A stretch of DNA of 64,000 nt from an uncultured Lachnospiraceae bacterium (GCA_946558465.1 CAMNTM010000011.1:31782-95781); one strand, 5' to 3'. Positions 45,377 to 55,848 are shown, counted from the first letter of the stretch. Numbers and translations: made by a program. Notes: a model not told the origin generated them from the sequence alone.

Positions 45377-45844
45377 TTGTCAAAAAAAGAGAATTATGAA
45401 CAAAGGACAGAAGAAATTCTACAGCCGATTGTTGAAGAGTATGGCTTTGAGCTGGTGGATGTGGAATATGTAAAGGAGGGCGGTACATGGTATCTTCGAG
45501 CATTTATTGATAAGCCGGGAGGAATCAGTATTGATGACTGTGAGAAGGTAAGCCGGAGATTGTCCGATATTTTGGATGAGAAGGATTATATTGAAGATTC
45601 ATACATTATGGAGATCAGCTCTCCGGGACTTGGAAGACCGCTTAAGAAGGAAAAGGATTTTAAACGGAGCCTGGGCGAGGAAGTGGAGATAAAGACTTAC
45701 CGGATGATAGATAAACAGAAGGAATTTACCGGAATTTTAAAAGATTATGATGCAGGCACCGTAACAATCGAGCTTGCAGATGAGACTTTGAAGACATTCG
45801 AAAAGGGCGATATAGCGCTTGTTCGCCTGGCAGTCGATTTTTAG
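45377..45844 (+). CDS. rimP: Ribosome maturation factor RimP
   Basis: The protein has 155 residues from TTG 45377, with AAAGGAAG eight bases upstream. GFELVDVEYVKEGGTWYLR and EISSPGLGRPL are diagnostic. It acts in 30S subunit assembly. It is first gene of the conserved rimP-nusA-rnpM-ylxQ-infB-rbfA operon, with a 19-bp gap to nusA. Confidence 0.96.
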   Translation: MSKKENYEQRTEEILQPIVEEYGFELVDVEYVKEGGTWYLRAFIDKPGGISIDDCEKVSRRLSDILDEKDYIEDSYIMEISSPGLGRPLKKEKDFKRSLGEEVEIKTYRMIDKQKEFTGILKDYDAGTVTIELADETLKTFEKGDIALVRLAVDF

Positions 45845-45863
45845 TTAGGAGGAGAGAAAGAAA

Positions 45864-47219
45864 ATGAATACAGAATTATTAAAAGCGTTGAATATGCTGG
45901 AGAAGGAAAAGGATATTAGCAAAGAGACATTGTTAGAAGCAATTGAAAGTTCTCTTCTAAATGCATGTAAGGTTCATTTTGGAAAAATAGATAACATAAA
46001 GGTCATCATGGACAAAGAGACCTGCGATTATAAATTGTATACGGAAAAAACAGTTGTAGAAGAGGTGGAAGACAATTTAGAGCAGATCAGCCTTGAGGAT
46101 GCGAATAATCTGTTTGTAGAAAAGGTAGTTGTAAGAGAAGTGGAGGATACCTTGGAACAGATCAGTCTTGAGGATGCGAAAAAGATCAATAAGCAATATA
46201 AGGCGGGAGATGTAGTAAGGATTTCACTCGGAGGCCGTTATGAGCTTGGTGATATTGTGCAGGTTCCGATTAAATCCAAATCGTTTGGAAGGATTGCCGC
46301 CCAGAATGCAAAAAATGTGATTCTGCAGAAAATCCGCGAGGAGGAGCGTAAGGTAATATACGACCAGTATTTTGAAAAAGAGAAGGACATAGTGACAGGT
46401 GTTGTTCAACGCTACGTAGGCCGTAATGTCAGCATCAATCTTGGAAAGGCAGATGCTATGCTTACGGAAAATGAGCAGGTAAAGGGCGAGATATTTAAGC
46501 CTACAGAGCGTATTAAGCTGTATGTGGTGGAGGTAAAGGATACGACAAAGGGGCCGAAGATACTGGTATCCCGTACTCATCCGGATTTTGTGAAACGCTT
46601 GTTTGAGGCAGAAGTAACAGAAGTAAGATCCGGTATTGTGGAGATAAAGTGTATCGCGAGAGAAGCAGGAAGCAGAACAAAGATTGCGGTATGGTCAAAC
46701 GACCCGGATGTAGATCCGGTAGGCGCATGTGTAGGAATGAACGGCGCCAGAGTAAATGCGATTGTAGATGAACTTCGGGGAGAAAAGATTGATATTATCA
46801 ACTGGAGTGATAATCCGGCAATCTTAATTGAGAATGCCTTGAGTCCGGCAAAGGTTATCTCTGTTATGGCAGATCCGGATGAGAAGACGGCAAGCGTTAT
46901 CGTGCCAGATCATCAGCTGTCGCTTGCAATCGGCAAGGAGGGACAGAATGCCAGACTTGCTGCAAAGCTGACGAAGTATAAGATTGATATTAAAAATGAA
47001 ACGCAGGCGATTGAATCCGGCGAGCTTCCGGAAAACTACATGGAGCTGAGTGAAGGCGTATACGAGGAAGAGATGTATGAGGAGGATTACAGCGGGGAAT
47101 ATGACGACAGCTATAGTGAAGACAGTTATGGTGAGGATGCTTACGCTGAAGACGCTTATATGGAAAATGAGGGGAAAGACCCGGCGGAAGAAATTGTGTT
47201 TGAGGAAGTAGAGGAATAG
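45864..47219 (+). CDS. nusA: Transcription termination/antitermination factor NusA
   Basis: The protein has 451 residues. The N-terminal RNA-polymerase-binding domain begins MNTELLKALNMLEKEKDISKE. The S1 domain (DIVTGVVQRYVGRNVSINLG) and the two KH domains (DPVGACVGMNGARVNAIV and SLAIGKEGQNARLAAKLT) follow. Residues 61-85 and 86-110 are a tandem duplication of the segment that normally occurs once before the S1 domain. The C-terminus is a very acidic Tyr/Asp/Glu tail (about residues 395-451). AGGAGAGAAAG precedes the ATG. Confidence 0.95.
   Translation: MNTELLKALNMLEKEKDISKETLLEAIESSLLNACKVHFGKIDNIKVIMDKETCDYKLYTEKTVVEEVEDNLEQISLEDANNLFVEKVVVREVEDTLEQISLEDAKKINKQYKAGDVVRISLGGRYELGDIVQVPIKSKSFGRIAAQNAKNVILQKIREEERKVIYDQYFEKEKDIVTGVVQRYVGRNVSINLGKADAMLTENEQVKGEIFKPTERIKLYVVEVKDTTKGPKILVSRTHPDFVKRLFEAEVTEVRSGIVEIKCIAREAGSRTKIAVWSNDPDVDPVGACVGMNGARVNAIVDELRGEKIDIINWSDNPAILIENALSPAKVISVMADPDEKTASVIVPDHQLSLAIGKEGQNARLAAKLTKYKIDIKNETQAIESGELPENYMELSEGVYEEEMYEEDYSGEYDDSYSEDSYGEDAYAEDAYMENEGKDPAEEIVFEEVEE
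46044..46193 (+). repeat. Two tandem 75-bp units inside nusA
   Basis: Unit 1 is 46044-46118 and unit 2 is 46119-46193. The first 20 codons of each are about 78% identical at DNA level by hand count and encode VVEEVEDNLEQISLEDA versus VVREVEDTLEQISLEDA. The frame is preserved. Confidence 0.85.
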
Positions 47220-47227
47220 GTGATTCG

Positions 47228-47497
47228 TTGAGTGGAAATAGAAAAATACCTGTGCGCCAATGTGTAGGCTGCCAGGAGATGAAAAATAAAAAAGAGATGA
47301 TACGCGTAATTCGTACCAGTGAGCAGGAATTTCTCCTGGATGCTACAGGGAAAAAGAACGGCCGGGGAGCTTATCTGTGTCCGAATCAGGAATGCCTGAA
47401 AAAGGCGATCCGGAATAAAGGGCTGGAGCGTTCTTTCAAACAGGCGATTCCAAAGGAAGTATACGAAGCACTGGAGAAGGAGATGGGAGAGCTTTGA
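47228..47497 (+). CDS. rnpM: RNase P modulator RnpM (YlxR family)
   Basis: This 89-residue protein starts at TTG 47228. The family signature is VRQCVGCQEMKNKKEMIRVIR, with GRGAYLCPNQECLKKA; cysteines may hold a metal. YlxR is reported to bind and modulate RNase P RNA in Bacillus, and the RNA partner gene is also in this window (14690-15088). It overlaps ylxQ by four bases. Confidence 0.92.
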   Translation: MSGNRKIPVRQCVGCQEMKNKKEMIRVIRTSEQEFLLDATGKKNGRGAYLCPNQECLKKAIRNKGLERSFKQAIPKEVYEALEKEMGEL

Positions 47498-47817
47498 GCC
47501 AGAGTAAGGTAATATCGCTTATCAGCCTGGCAACGAAGGCAGGCAGAACTGTAAGCGGCGAATTCTGTACGGAGAAGGAAGTAAAGTCGGGAAAGGCGGC
47601 GCTTGTAATTGTAGCAGATGACGCGTCAGATAATACAAAGAAGAAGTTTAAAAATATGTGTGATTTTTATGAAGTGCCAATCTATTTTTATAAGGATAAA
47701 GATACCTTGGGACGTGCAATGGGGAAAGAATTCCGGGCATCTCTTGCAATATTAGATGAAGGATTCGCAAAGGGAATCAGAAAACATATGGAAACAGAGA
47801 GTATTACAATTGCATAG
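47494..47817 (+). CDS. ylxQ: L7Ae-family K-turn-binding protein YlxQ
   Basis: This 107-residue protein begins at TTG 47494, overlapping the ylxR stop. The fold signature is [19 protein letters not shown], then [17 protein letters not shown] and [18 protein letters not shown]. Family members bind kink-turn RNA. Its position between ylxR and infB is conserved. Confidence 0.9.
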   Translation: MSQSKVISLISLATKAGRTVSGEFCTEKEVKSGKAALVIVADDASDNTKKKFKNMCDFYEVPIYFYKDKDTLGRAMGKEFRASLAILDEGFAKGIRKHMETESITIA

Positions 47818-47831
47818 AGGAGGTAGTGTAT

Positions 47832-50800
47832 ATGTCAAAAATTAAGATATATGAGTTAGCAAAGGAGCTGGAAAAATCCAGCAAAGAGGTGGTTGAATTT
47901 TTAAATGAGAAAAATGTGGATGTAAAGAGCCACATGAGTTCGGTTGACGAGGCTCAGGCAGACATTGTACGACAAGCATTTTCCCGTAAAGTGAAACCGG
48001 TGGAGAAAGACGCAGCAGGGTCTGTAGAGAGGACAGTGGAAAAATCGTCAGAGAAGCCTGTGGATAAGGGAGCAGCGAAATCGTCAGAAAAGCCTGCGGA
48101 GAAATCTCAGACGGAGGCTCCGAAAAAGAAGAATATTGTGCATGTGTTCCGTCCGCAGAATACACAGAGCGGTGCAAGAGCAGGTAAACGTCCGGGAGCC
48201 CGTCCAGGCCAGCAGATAGGGAGGCCGATGCAGGTGAATAACGGTCGTCCGTCAAAAACGCCTGTGCCGTCTGTGAAACCTGGAAGAACGGCCGAAAAAC
48301 CGCAGACAATGAAAGCGCAGGAAGAAAGAAAAGCAGTACGGCCGTCTGGTGAGACGGTGCAGCCGGAAAAAACAATAGAAAAGCTGCGGCCGGAGAAAAA
48401 TACAGAACGTCTTCAGGAAGAAAAAAGAGAATCTGGGGTCCGTTTACAGAGGGAAAGAAAAGAGACGGGAAATTATTCTCAAGAGGAGCGCACAGAAGCG
48501 GGAAGCCGCCCGCAGGGAGAAAGAAAAGAGACAGGAAACCGTCCGCAGGGAGAAAGAAGAGAGACAGGAGGCCGTCCGCAGGGAGAAAGAAGAGAGACAG
48601 GAGGCCGTCCGCAGGGAGAAAGAAGAGAGACGGGAGGCCGCCTGCAGGGAGAAAGAAGAGAGATGGGAGGCCGTCCGCAGGGAGAAAGAAGAGAGACAGG
48701 AAACCGTTATCAGGGAGAAAGAAGAGAGGCAGGAAACCGTTATCAGGGAGAAAGAAGAGAGACGGGAGGCCGCCTGCAGGGAGAAAGAAGAGAGACAGGA
48801 AACCGTTATCAGGGAGATAGAAGAGAAGCAGGAGGCCGCTATCAGGGAGATAGAAGGGAGCAAGGTGACCGCTATCAGGGAGATAGAAGGGAGCAGGGTG
48901 ACCGCTATCAGGGAGATAGAAGAGAAGCAGGAGGCCGTCCGGGAAGATATCCGAATAACGGAAGGCCGGGAGAGCATAAGGAACGTTCTGAGAGATCAGA
49001 CAGGCGTGGAGATGGAAGGAAAAATAATAATGCATCTGCAATTCCGTCACCAATTGTAGAAGGGCAGAAGCCTCAGAGAAGCAAAGGAAAGGGTAAAGAC
49101 GACTATAAGAAAAAAGACTTCCATCGCGACGATGAAAGAGCGGGCAAAGGAAAGAAAGGGAAAAACGAACCGAAACAGCAGCTTCAAAAGCCGCAGCCGA
49201 AGGAACCGAAACAGGAAGAGAAGATTAAATCAATCGTAATTCCGGAGGTTCTTACACTTAAAGAGCTGGCAGATAAGATGAAAATAGTGCCGTCTGTAAT
49301 TGTAAAGAAGCTTTTCCTGCAGGGAAAGGTCGTGACGGTAAATCAGGAGATTGACTATGAGACCGCTGAAGAGATTGCACTTGAGTTTGAGATACTCTGT
49401 GAGAAGGAAGAAGTTGTTGATGTTATCGAGGAGCTCTTAAAAGAAGATGAAGAGGATGAGAGCAAGATGAGCAAACGTCCGCCGGTAGTCTGTGTTATGG
49501 GTCATGTTGACCACGGAAAAACCTCTCTTCTTGATGCCATTCGGAATACAAATGTAATCGGGAAGGAAGCCGGCGGTATTACTCAGCACATCGGCGCGTC
49601 CGTGGTAGAGATCAACGGAGAGAAGATTACATTCTTAGACACTCCGGGACATGAGGCGTTTACAGCTATGCGTATGAGGGGTGCAAGCTCTACAGATATT
49701 GCAATTCTTGTAGTAGCTGCAGATGACGGAGTGATGCCTCAGACGGTAGAAGCAATCAATCATGCTAAGGCAGCAGGAATCGAGATTGTGGTGGCTGTTA
49801 ATAAGATAGATAAGCCGAGCGCTAATATTGAGCGTGTGAAGCAGGAGCTTACCGAATACGAGCTGATTGCAGAGGATTGGGGCGGAAGTACGATTTTTGT
49901 TCCGGTATCTGCCAAGACGGGAGAAGGCTTAGAGGAATTGATGGAGATGATTCTCCTTACAGCAGAGGTTATGGAGCTTAAAGCCAATGATAACCGGCGT
50001 GCAAGAGGTCTTGTACTGGAGGCTGAGCTTGACAAGGGAAGAGGCTCTGTTGCAACTGTGCTTGTGCAGAAGGGTACCTTACGTGTCGGAGATGCCATAG
50101 CTGCAGGTTCCGCACATGGTAAGGTAAGAGCCATGATGGATGATAAAGGCAGACGTGTTAAGGAAGCCGGTCCTTCTATGCCGGTTGAGATTCTCGGATT
50201 AAATGATGTTCCCAATGCCGGAGAGGTATTTGTAGGATGTGCAAATGATAAGGAGGCAAGAAGTTTCGCAGAGACCTTTATTGCACAGAGTAAGGTGAAG
50301 CTTCTTGATGATACAAAGTCTAAGCTGTCTTTGGATGACCTGTTTACTCAGATTCAGGAAGGCAATTTAAAAGAGCTGGGTATTGTAGTAAAGGCAGATG
50401 TACAGGGCTCTGTTGAGGCGATTAAGCAGAGTCTTCTCAAGCTTTCTAATGATGAGGTTGTGGTTAAGATTATTCATGGCGGCGTGGGCGCTATCAACGA
50501 ATCGGATGTCAGTCTTGCATCTGCGTCTAATGCGATTATTATCGGTTTTAATGTGCGTCCGGATGCAACGGCAAAAGAGACTGCGGAAAGAGAGGGCGTG
50601 GATGTACGTTTGTACCGTGTCATCTATAATGCGATTGAGGATGTAGAGGCTGCCATGAAGGGTATGCTTGATCCGGTATTTGAGGAAAAGGTGCTTGGCC
50701 ACGCAGAGGTGCGTCAGACATTTAAGGCATCCGGCGTCGGTACGATTGCAGGCTCCTATGTACAGGATGGAAGCTTTGAGAGAGACTGTTCTGTCCGCTT

Positions 50801-50975
50801 GACAAGGGACGGTATCGTAATCTTTGAAGGACCGCTTGCATCTTTGAGACGTTTTAAGGATGATGTAAAGGAAGTAAAAGCAGGATATGAATGCGGATTC
50901 GTATTCTCAGGTTTTAATGATGTTAAGGAAGGAGACCAGGTAGAAGCATTCAAGATGGTTGAGATTCCGAGATAG
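47832..50975 (+). CDS. infB: Translation initiation factor IF-2 with long repetitive N-terminus
   Basis: The protein has 1047 residues from ATG 47832, which is seven bases after GAGGAGGT; a GTG at 47826 is too close. The N-terminal IF2_N module ([19 protein letters not shown]) is followed by about 430 basic, low-complexity residues that include sixteen 11-residue repeats (195-370). A second IF2_N lies at about 470-520. The GTPase domain has GHVDHGKTS (about 557-565), DTPGHEAF and NKIDKPSAN. Domains II, III and the C-terminal fMet-tRNA-binding domain are complete. IF-2 delivers initiator tRNA to the 30S subunit. Confidence 0.96.
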   Translation: MSKIKIYELAKELEKSSKEVVEFLNEKNVDVKSHMSSVDEAQADIVRQAFSRKVKPVEKDAAGSVERTVEKSSEKPVDKGAAKSSEKPAEKSQTEAPKKKNIVHVFRPQNTQSGARAGKRPGARPGQQIGRPMQVNNGRPSKTPVPSVKPGRTAEKPQTMKAQEERKAVRPSGETVQPEKTIEKLRPEKNTERLQEEKRESGVRLQRERKETGNYSQEERTEAGSRPQGERKETGNRPQGERRETGGRPQGERRETGGRPQGERRETGGRLQGERREMGGRPQGERRETGNRYQGERREAGNRYQGERRETGGRLQGERRETGNRYQGDRREAGGRYQGDRREQGDRYQGDRREQGDRYQGDRREAGGRPGRYPNNGRPGEHKERSERSDRRGDGRKNNNASAIPSPIVEGQKPQRSKGKGKDDYKKKDFHRDDERAGKGKKGKNEPKQQLQKPQPKEPKQEEKIKSIVIPEVLTLKELADKMKIVPSVIVKKLFLQGKVVTVNQEIDYETAEEIALEFEILCEKEEVVDVIEELLKEDEEDESKMSKRPPVVCVMGHVDHGKTSLLDAIRNTNVIGKEAGGITQHIGASVVEINGEKITFLDTPGHEAFTAMRMRGASSTDIAILVVAADDGVMPQTVEAINHAKAAGIEIVVAVNKIDKPSANIERVKQELTEYELIAEDWGGSTIFVPVSAKTGEGLEELMEMILLTAEVMELKANDNRRARGLVLEAELDKGRGSVATVLVQKGTLRVGDAIAAGSAHGKVRAMMDDKGRRVKEAGPSMPVEILGLNDVPNAGEVFVGCANDKEARSFAETFIAQSKVKLLDDTKSKLSLDDLFTQIQEGNLKELGIVVKADVQGSVEAIKQSLLKLSNDEVVVKIIHGGVGAINESDVSLASASNAIIIGFNVRPDATAKETAEREGVDVRLYRVIYNAIEDVEAAMKGMLDPVFEEKVLGHAEVRQTFKASGVGTIAGSYVQDGSFERDCSVRLTRDGIVIFEGPLASLRRFKDDVKEVKAGYECGFVFSGFNDVKEGDQVEAFKMVEIPR
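48414..48941 (+). repeat. Sixteen tandem 33-bp repeats in infB
   Basis: Exactly 16 units of 33 bp encode the 11-residue consensus [11 protein letters not shown]. The first three units are diverged; the last five shift to [15 protein letters not shown] variants. Central units are almost identical in DNA, so copy number may vary between strains. Confidence 0.93.
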
Positions 50976-50994
50976 CTGGTGAAAGGAAATAGAA

Positions 50995-51387
50995 TTGAAA
51001 AAAAGAAGTATTAAGAATACAAGAATTAACACAGAGGTACAAAGGGAGCTGAGCAATATTATAAGAAGCGGTATCAAGGATCCGCGGGTGGCTCCCTGGA
51101 CCTCGGTTGTAGCAGTTGAGGTAGCGCCGGATCTTAAGACGAGTAAAGCATATATAAGTGTTTTGGGGGATGAGAAGGCGCAGGCAGACACGATTCAGGG
51201 ACTGCAGAGCGCAGAAGGGTATATACGCCGTGAGCTTGCCCGTACTTTAAATATGCGCAATACACCGGAGATTCGTTTTGTGCTGGACCAGTCGATTGAA
51301 TACGGTGTCCAGATGTCAAAGAAAATTGACGAAGTGACTAAAAATTTAAAAAAAGAGGATGAGGAAGATGCTGAAAGACCTACTTAA
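50995..51387 (+). CDS. rbfA: Ribosome-binding factor A
   Basis: This 130-residue protein starts at TTG 50995, with AAAGGAAA upstream. The KH-like core is NTEVQRELSNIIRSGIKDPR, ISVLGDE and EIRFVLDQSIEYGVQMSKKID. It helps 30S maturation at the 16S 5' end. Its 3' end overlaps the start of nrnA by 29 bp. Confidence 0.94.
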   Translation: MKKRSIKNTRINTEVQRELSNIIRSGIKDPRVAPWTSVVAVEVAPDLKTSKAYISVLGDEKAQADTIQGLQSAEGYIRRELARTLNMRNTPEIRFVLDQSIEYGVQMSKKIDEVTKNLKKEDEEDAERPT

Positions 51388-52321
51388 GCAGGCAGACACG
51401 ATAGCAATCGGGGGGCACATCAGGCCGGACGGAGACTGCGTCGGGGCCTGTATGGGTCTGTATCATTACATCAGAGAAAACTTTGCAGATAAGGAGGCCG
51501 CAGTATATCTGGAGGAGATTCCAGAGGCTTTTAAATGCATCAAAGGGACAGAAGATATCCGGCATGAGGTGGAGGAGAAGCAGGTGTATGATTTATTTAT
51601 CTGTCTGGACTGCGGGGCGCCGGACAGACTTGGATTTTCTTTACCGCTTTTTGAACAGGCAAAAGAAACCCTGTGTGTAGATCATCATGTCAGTAATGTA
51701 AAATTTGCCAAAGAGAATTATATTATGCCGGATGCCAGTTCTACCTCAGAGCTGGTGTATGATCTAATGGAGAAGGATAAGATAAGTTTGTCTGCTGCAG
51801 AGGCGCTGTATCTGGGAATTGTGCATGATACAGGAGTGTTTCAGTATTCTTGTACGGCTCCTTCTACGTTCCGTATGGCAGCAGATCTTCTCGAAAGAGG
51901 AGTAGATGCGCCAAAGCTGATAAGAGATACCTTTTATGTTAAAACGTATGCGCAGAATCAGATTCTTGGAAGGGCGCTGATGGAAAGTATCTTGTTTCTG
52001 GACGGGAAATGTATTGTATCTTATATTCGTAAGTCAACGATGGAATTTTATGAGATAACGCCGAAGGAGTTAGACGGAATCGTAAGCCATCTGCGGAATA
52101 CGGAAGGGATTAAGGCCGCTGTATTTATGTATGAGCTGGAAACGAATATGTATAAGGTAAGTCTGCGTTCAGATGATGAAATTGATGTAAGTACAATTGC
52201 ACGGTATTACGGAGGCGGAGGCCACAGAAAAGCGGCCGGGTTTACAATGGCCGGAAACTTTTATGATATTATTAATAGTATTTCCGCACAGATTGAGCTT
52301 CAGATGAGGGAGACCGTATGA
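51359..52321 (+). CDS. nrnA: DHH/DHHA1 phosphoesterase (NrnA-type nanoRNase/pAp phosphatase)
   Basis: The protein has 320 residues if started at ATG 51359; ATG 51368 is an alternative. The DHH motifs are GGHIRPDGDCVGA, DCGAPDRLG, VDHHVSN and GIVHDTGVF; the DHHA1 domain ends with YYGGGGHRKAAGF. It probably degrades oligoribonucleotides and 3',5'-pAp. It is overlapped by rbfA upstream and truB downstream (ATGA), so translation is coupled. Confidence 0.92.
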   Translation: MRKMLKDLLKQADTIAIGGHIRPDGDCVGACMGLYHYIRENFADKEAAVYLEEIPEAFKCIKGTEDIRHEVEEKQVYDLFICLDCGAPDRLGFSLPLFEQAKETLCVDHHVSNVKFAKENYIMPDASSTSELVYDLMEKDKISLSAAEALYLGIVHDTGVFQYSCTAPSTFRMAADLLERGVDAPKLIRDTFYVKTYAQNQILGRALMESILFLDGKCIVSYIRKSTMEFYEITPKELDGIVSHLRNTEGIKAAVFMYELETNMYKVSLRSDDEIDVSTIARYYGGGGHRKAAGFTMAGNFYDIINSISAQIELQMRETV

Positions 52322-53238
52322 TAAACGGCATATTGAATGTATATAAAGAAAAAGGCTGGACATCTCATGATGTGGTGGCAAAGCTGCGAAGGATTGCCGG
52401 ACAGAAAAAAATCGGCCATACAGGTACTTTGGACCCTGATGCATCCGGGGTGCTTCCGGTATGCCTGGGCAAGGCTACAAAGCTATGTGATATGTTGACA
52501 GATAAGGATAAGTGCTATGAGGCCGTAGTGCTTCTTGGAATAGAGACAGATACGCAGGATATTTCCGGAAATGTAATTGAAAAAAGGAGTACGGCGGGAA
52601 TTGGCGAGAAAGAAGTACAGGAAGTGACAGCAGGTTTTAAAGGCAGTTACGAACAGGTGCCGCCGATGTATTCAGCTTTAAAGATGAATGGGCGAAGACT
52701 TTATGAGCTGGCCAGAGAAGGGAAAACCGTAGAGCGGAAAGCGAGACGGGTGAATATATATGATCTGAAGATTCTTGAGACTGTGCTTCCGCGTCTGCGG
52801 ATTAGAGTACATTGCTCCAAAGGAACTTACATACGGACTCTGTGTCATGATATTGGAAAAAAGCTTGGCTGCGGCGCATGTATGGAAGAGTTAGTACGTA
52901 AAAAAGCCGGTCAGTTTTTAATTGAGAACAGCCTTACGCTGACAGAGATAGAGAAGCTGGCAGAGGAAGGAGGACTTGAAAAGGCAGTCATTCCAATTGA
53001 TGAGATGTTTTTGAACTGTCCGGCAGTCAGAGTAAAGAAAGAATGGAAGAAGGCGGCATGCAGCGGAGGTGTGCTCGGGCAGGAGGCAGTGTCAGCAGAG
53101 GCTGATACTTTTATAAGGAATCAGGAACAGGTGCGTGTTTACAGTGAAGCTCAAGAGTTTATTGGTATATATAGATATCAGGAAGAGAAGAGTGTATATA
53201 CGGTTGTGAAAATGTTTTATCTTGAAGAGAGGGATTAG
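52318..53238 (+). CDS. truB: tRNA pseudouridine-55 synthase
   Basis: The protein has 306 residues. The catalytic aspartate is in GHTGTLDPDASGVLP, and the N-terminus INGILNVYKEKGWTSHDVV is typical. CSKGTYIRTLCHDIG is the conserved core block; a C-terminal PUA-like region follows. It isomerises U55 of the tRNA T loop. ribF starts three bases after the stop. Confidence 0.96.
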   Translation: MINGILNVYKEKGWTSHDVVAKLRRIAGQKKIGHTGTLDPDASGVLPVCLGKATKLCDMLTDKDKCYEAVVLLGIETDTQDISGNVIEKRSTAGIGEKEVQEVTAGFKGSYEQVPPMYSALKMNGRRLYELAREGKTVERKARRVNIYDLKILETVLPRLRIRVHCSKGTYIRTLCHDIGKKLGCGACMEELVRKKAGQFLIENSLTLTEIEKLAEEGGLEKAVIPIDEMFLNCPAVRVKKEWKKAACSGGVLGQEAVSAEADTFIRNQEQVRVYSEAQEFIGIYRYQEEKSVYTVVKMFYLEERD

Positions 53239-53241
53239 AAC

Positions 53242-54144
53242 ATGGAGTATATAAAAGGGCTGAAAGGTTATCAAAATACCAGAGCGGCAGCAGTTACATT
53301 TGGAAAGTTTGACGGGCTGCACAGAGGTCATCAAAAGCTTATCAGAGCTGTGAGAGAGCTGGGAATTCAGGAAAATATAGACAGCGCTGTCTGTGCATTT
53401 GACATGTCAGCAAGGGGAATGCTGATGACGAAAGAGGAGCAGGAGCTTCATCTGGAAAATGAAGTGGATTACCTGGTGGACTGTCCATTCACGAAAGAAT
53501 TCAGCGCAATGTCTGCTGAGGAGTTTATTCGAGATGTTATCCGGGATATTTTTCATGCAGATTTTGTCGTTGTCGGGACAGATTTTCGTTTTGGATACGG
53601 AAAACGGGGGGATATTTATATGCTGGCAGCTTACGCAGAAGAATATGGGTATGAGCTGCTTGTAATTGAAAAGGAACGCTATGCGGGTGAGATTATCAGC
53701 AGCACTTTGGTAAAAAAGGTGCTGAAAGAGGGAAAGGTGGAGCTTGCCGGAAAGCTTTTAGGCTACAGCTATGGTGTATTTGGAACCGCGCAGTCAGGGC
53801 GGGGAGCAGAACGTGTACCGGGAATTCCGGTATTTGATATGCTTTGGCCGAAGGAGAAGCTTGCACCGCCGCAGGGAGTGTATTTATGTTTGATTTATGC
53901 CGGAGGAAGAAGATATTGCGGTGTTGCGGGAATAGGCTCCTGGTCTTATGTAGTGCAGGAAGAGGAGCTGTGGATGCAGGGATTCCTGTTAGATGACGAA
54001 GAGGATGTCTGCGGGCAGGAGGTCCGGATAGAGCTTGTCAGATATGTACGCCCGGAACAAAAATTTTCAGATGAAGAGGAGCTGAGAGCATATATCAGAC
54101 ATGATATTGCCTGTGGGAAAGAGTACTTTGGGATAGAAGAGTAA
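53242..54144 (+). CDS. ribF: RibF-family FAD synthetase with a degenerate riboflavin-kinase domain
   Basis: The protein has 300 residues. The N-terminal FMN adenylyltransferase half is intact: GKFDGLHRGHQKL, GTDFRFGYGKRGD and ISSTLVKKVL. The C-terminal kinase half keeps the fold pattern but not the key motifs. The PTAN tetrad that follows GF reads PVFD (196-199), the GxxNIG block reads GVAGIG, and by eye the catalytic glutamate position holds Gln246. It may therefore lack riboflavin kinase activity. The truB-ribF order is standard. Confidence 0.87.
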   Translation: MEYIKGLKGYQNTRAAAVTFGKFDGLHRGHQKLIRAVRELGIQENIDSAVCAFDMSARGMLMTKEEQELHLENEVDYLVDCPFTKEFSAMSAEEFIRDVIRDIFHADFVVVGTDFRFGYGKRGDIYMLAAYAEEYGYELLVIEKERYAGEIISSTLVKKVLKEGKVELAGKLLGYSYGVFGTAQSGRGAERVPGIPVFDMLWPKEKLAPPQGVYLCLIYAGGRRYCGVAGIGSWSYVVQEEELWMQGFLLDDEEDVCGQEVRIELVRYVRPEQKFSDEEELRAYIRHDIACGKEYFGIEE

Positions 54145-54156
54145 AGGAGAGTACAG

Positions 54157-55812
54157 ATGAAAATTACAGTCATTTTTTCATTGTTCGGGGGACTGGGAAT
54201 GTTCCTCTACGGCATGAAGCTTATGAGTGAGGGATTAGAAAAGGCAGCCGGTGCCAAGATGAGGGGAATCCTGGAATTTTTTACAAAGAACCGTTTTATC
54301 GGGATGCTGGTAGGTATCATCTTTACTGCAATTATTCAATCATCGAACGCAACGACGGTTATGGTAGTCAGTTTCGTGAATTCAGGACTTATGAATCTGA
54401 TGCAGGCATCGGGCGTAATTCTTGGAGCCAACATCGGTACAACGATAACCGGACAGCTGATAGCATTTAATCTGTCGGATATTGCACCGCTTGTTGTTAT
54501 TGTCGGTGTAATCATGGTTATGTTCTGTAAGAAGCAGAAGGTAAAGAAGATCGGCGAGGTTATTCTGGGATTTGGTATTTTGTTTATGGGACTCAGCATC
54601 ATGGGAGACAGCATGACAGCAGTAAAGGATTCACCGGCAATACTGCAGTTTCTGGCATCACTTGAGAATCCATTTGCCGCGATTTTGGTAGGTTTTCTTA
54701 TCACCGCAATACTGCAGAGCTCCTCAGCGACAGTCGGCATTATTCTGTTAATGGTTTCACAGGGACTTCTGGAATTTTCTATTTGTCCGTTTATGATTTT
54801 AGGCTGTAATATCGGCTCCTGTGTTTCGGCTTTGGTTGCAAGCCTTGGAGGGAAAAAGGATGCGAAGCGTGCAGCATTGATACATTTTCTGTTTAATGTG
54901 ATTGGCTCAGTCATTATGTTCGTGATTCTGCTTGCAGCGCTGACACCGATTACAAATGGTCTCGTTTACATATCCGGAGGAAATCTGGCGCGTGCAGTAG
55001 CGAATGTACATTCTCTTATGAAGGTCTTTGAGGTAGCGATGCTGTTTCCGTTCATGGGCTGGATTGTGAAGCTCACTTATAAGATCGTTCCCGGAAAGGA
55101 TGTAACAGCAGAGGATGAATATGAGCTTGCGTACATTGGAAACAGAACGATTCTCTCTCCGACCACTGCCGTTCCGGATGCCATCTGTGAGATCGAACGT
55201 ATGGGCAAGGCTGCAATTTTAAATCTTAAGGATGCTATGAATGCACTCTGCGAGCCGGATGAAGAAGTAATTGAAAAAGTGTATCAAAGAGAAAAATATA
55301 TTGACTTCCTGAATCATAAAATTACGGATTATCTTGTGAAGGTAAATGAGCTTGAGCTTCCTCTGGCAGATGCAAAGCTGAGCGGCGCCCTGTTTCATGT
55401 TGTAAATGATATTGAGCGTATCGGAGACCATGCGGAGAACTTTGCAGATTCTGCAAGAATGCGGATTCAGGATGGGCTGGATATCAGCGACAAGGCGAAA
55501 AAGCAGCTTCAGGATATGATGGATAAGGTGGTTGTAATTCTGGACTATTCTCTGGATATGTTCACGAATAGTAATCAGACACATATGAAGGAAATCCTGA
55601 CGCTTGAAGATGAGATTGACGAGCAGGAGAGAAAGCTTCAGCGTGCACATGTAAAACGTCTCACGAAGAATAAATGTACGCCGGAGGCGGGCATGATATT
55701 CTCAGATACGATATCCGGTCTGGAGAGAGTTGCCGACCATGCTACAAATATTGCGTTTGCAATTCTGGAGCCGGAAGAATCAGGAGTAGATGATGAAGAG
55801 GAAGATGAGTAA
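54157..55812 (+). CDS. Na/Pi cotransporter family protein with C-terminal PhoU domain
   Basis: This 551-residue protein has about nine membrane segments in its first 320 residues. The two inverted signature repeats are [17 protein letters not shown] and [17 protein letters not shown]. The cytoplasmic C-terminal half has PhoU-like helical repeats ([20 protein letters not shown] and [18 protein letters not shown]). It probably imports phosphate with sodium, with built-in regulation. AAAGGAGAG lies seven bases upstream, 12 bp behind ribF. Confidence 0.93.
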   Translation: MKITVIFSLFGGLGMFLYGMKLMSEGLEKAAGAKMRGILEFFTKNRFIGMLVGIIFTAIIQSSNATTVMVVSFVNSGLMNLMQASGVILGANIGTTITGQLIAFNLSDIAPLVVIVGVIMVMFCKKQKVKKIGEVILGFGILFMGLSIMGDSMTAVKDSPAILQFLASLENPFAAILVGFLITAILQSSSATVGIILLMVSQGLLEFSICPFMILGCNIGSCVSALVASLGGKKDAKRAALIHFLFNVIGSVIMFVILLAALTPITNGLVYISGGNLARAVANVHSLMKVFEVAMLFPFMGWIVKLTYKIVPGKDVTAEDEYELAYIGNRTILSPTTAVPDAICEIERMGKAAILNLKDAMNALCEPDEEVIEKVYQREKYIDFLNHKITDYLVKVNELELPLADAKLSGALFHVVNDIERIGDHAENFADSARMRIQDGLDISDKAKKQLQDMMDKVVVILDYSLDMFTNSNQTHMKEILTLEDEIDEQERKLQRAHVKRLTKNKCTPEAGMIFSDTISGLERVADHATNIAFAILEPEESGVDDEEEDE

Positions 55813-55819
55813 TATCTGC

Positions 55820-55848
55820 TTTACTTTGCAGGCAGTCTGTGCTATACT
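55820..55848 (+). promoter_or_regulatory. Probable sigma-A promoter for rpsO
   Basis: TTTACT (55820-55825), 17-bp spacer, TATACT (55843-55848). Confidence 0.5.

Noticed and set aside
48414..48941. CRISPR-like direct repeats
   Set aside because: Units are contiguous without spacers, keep the infB reading frame and encode an 11-residue protein repeat.
47842..49053. 403-residue open frame on the minus strand
   Set aside because: It lies entirely antisense to infB, is made of Leu/Phe-rich translation of the 33-bp repeat array, and has no ribosome binding site or family match.
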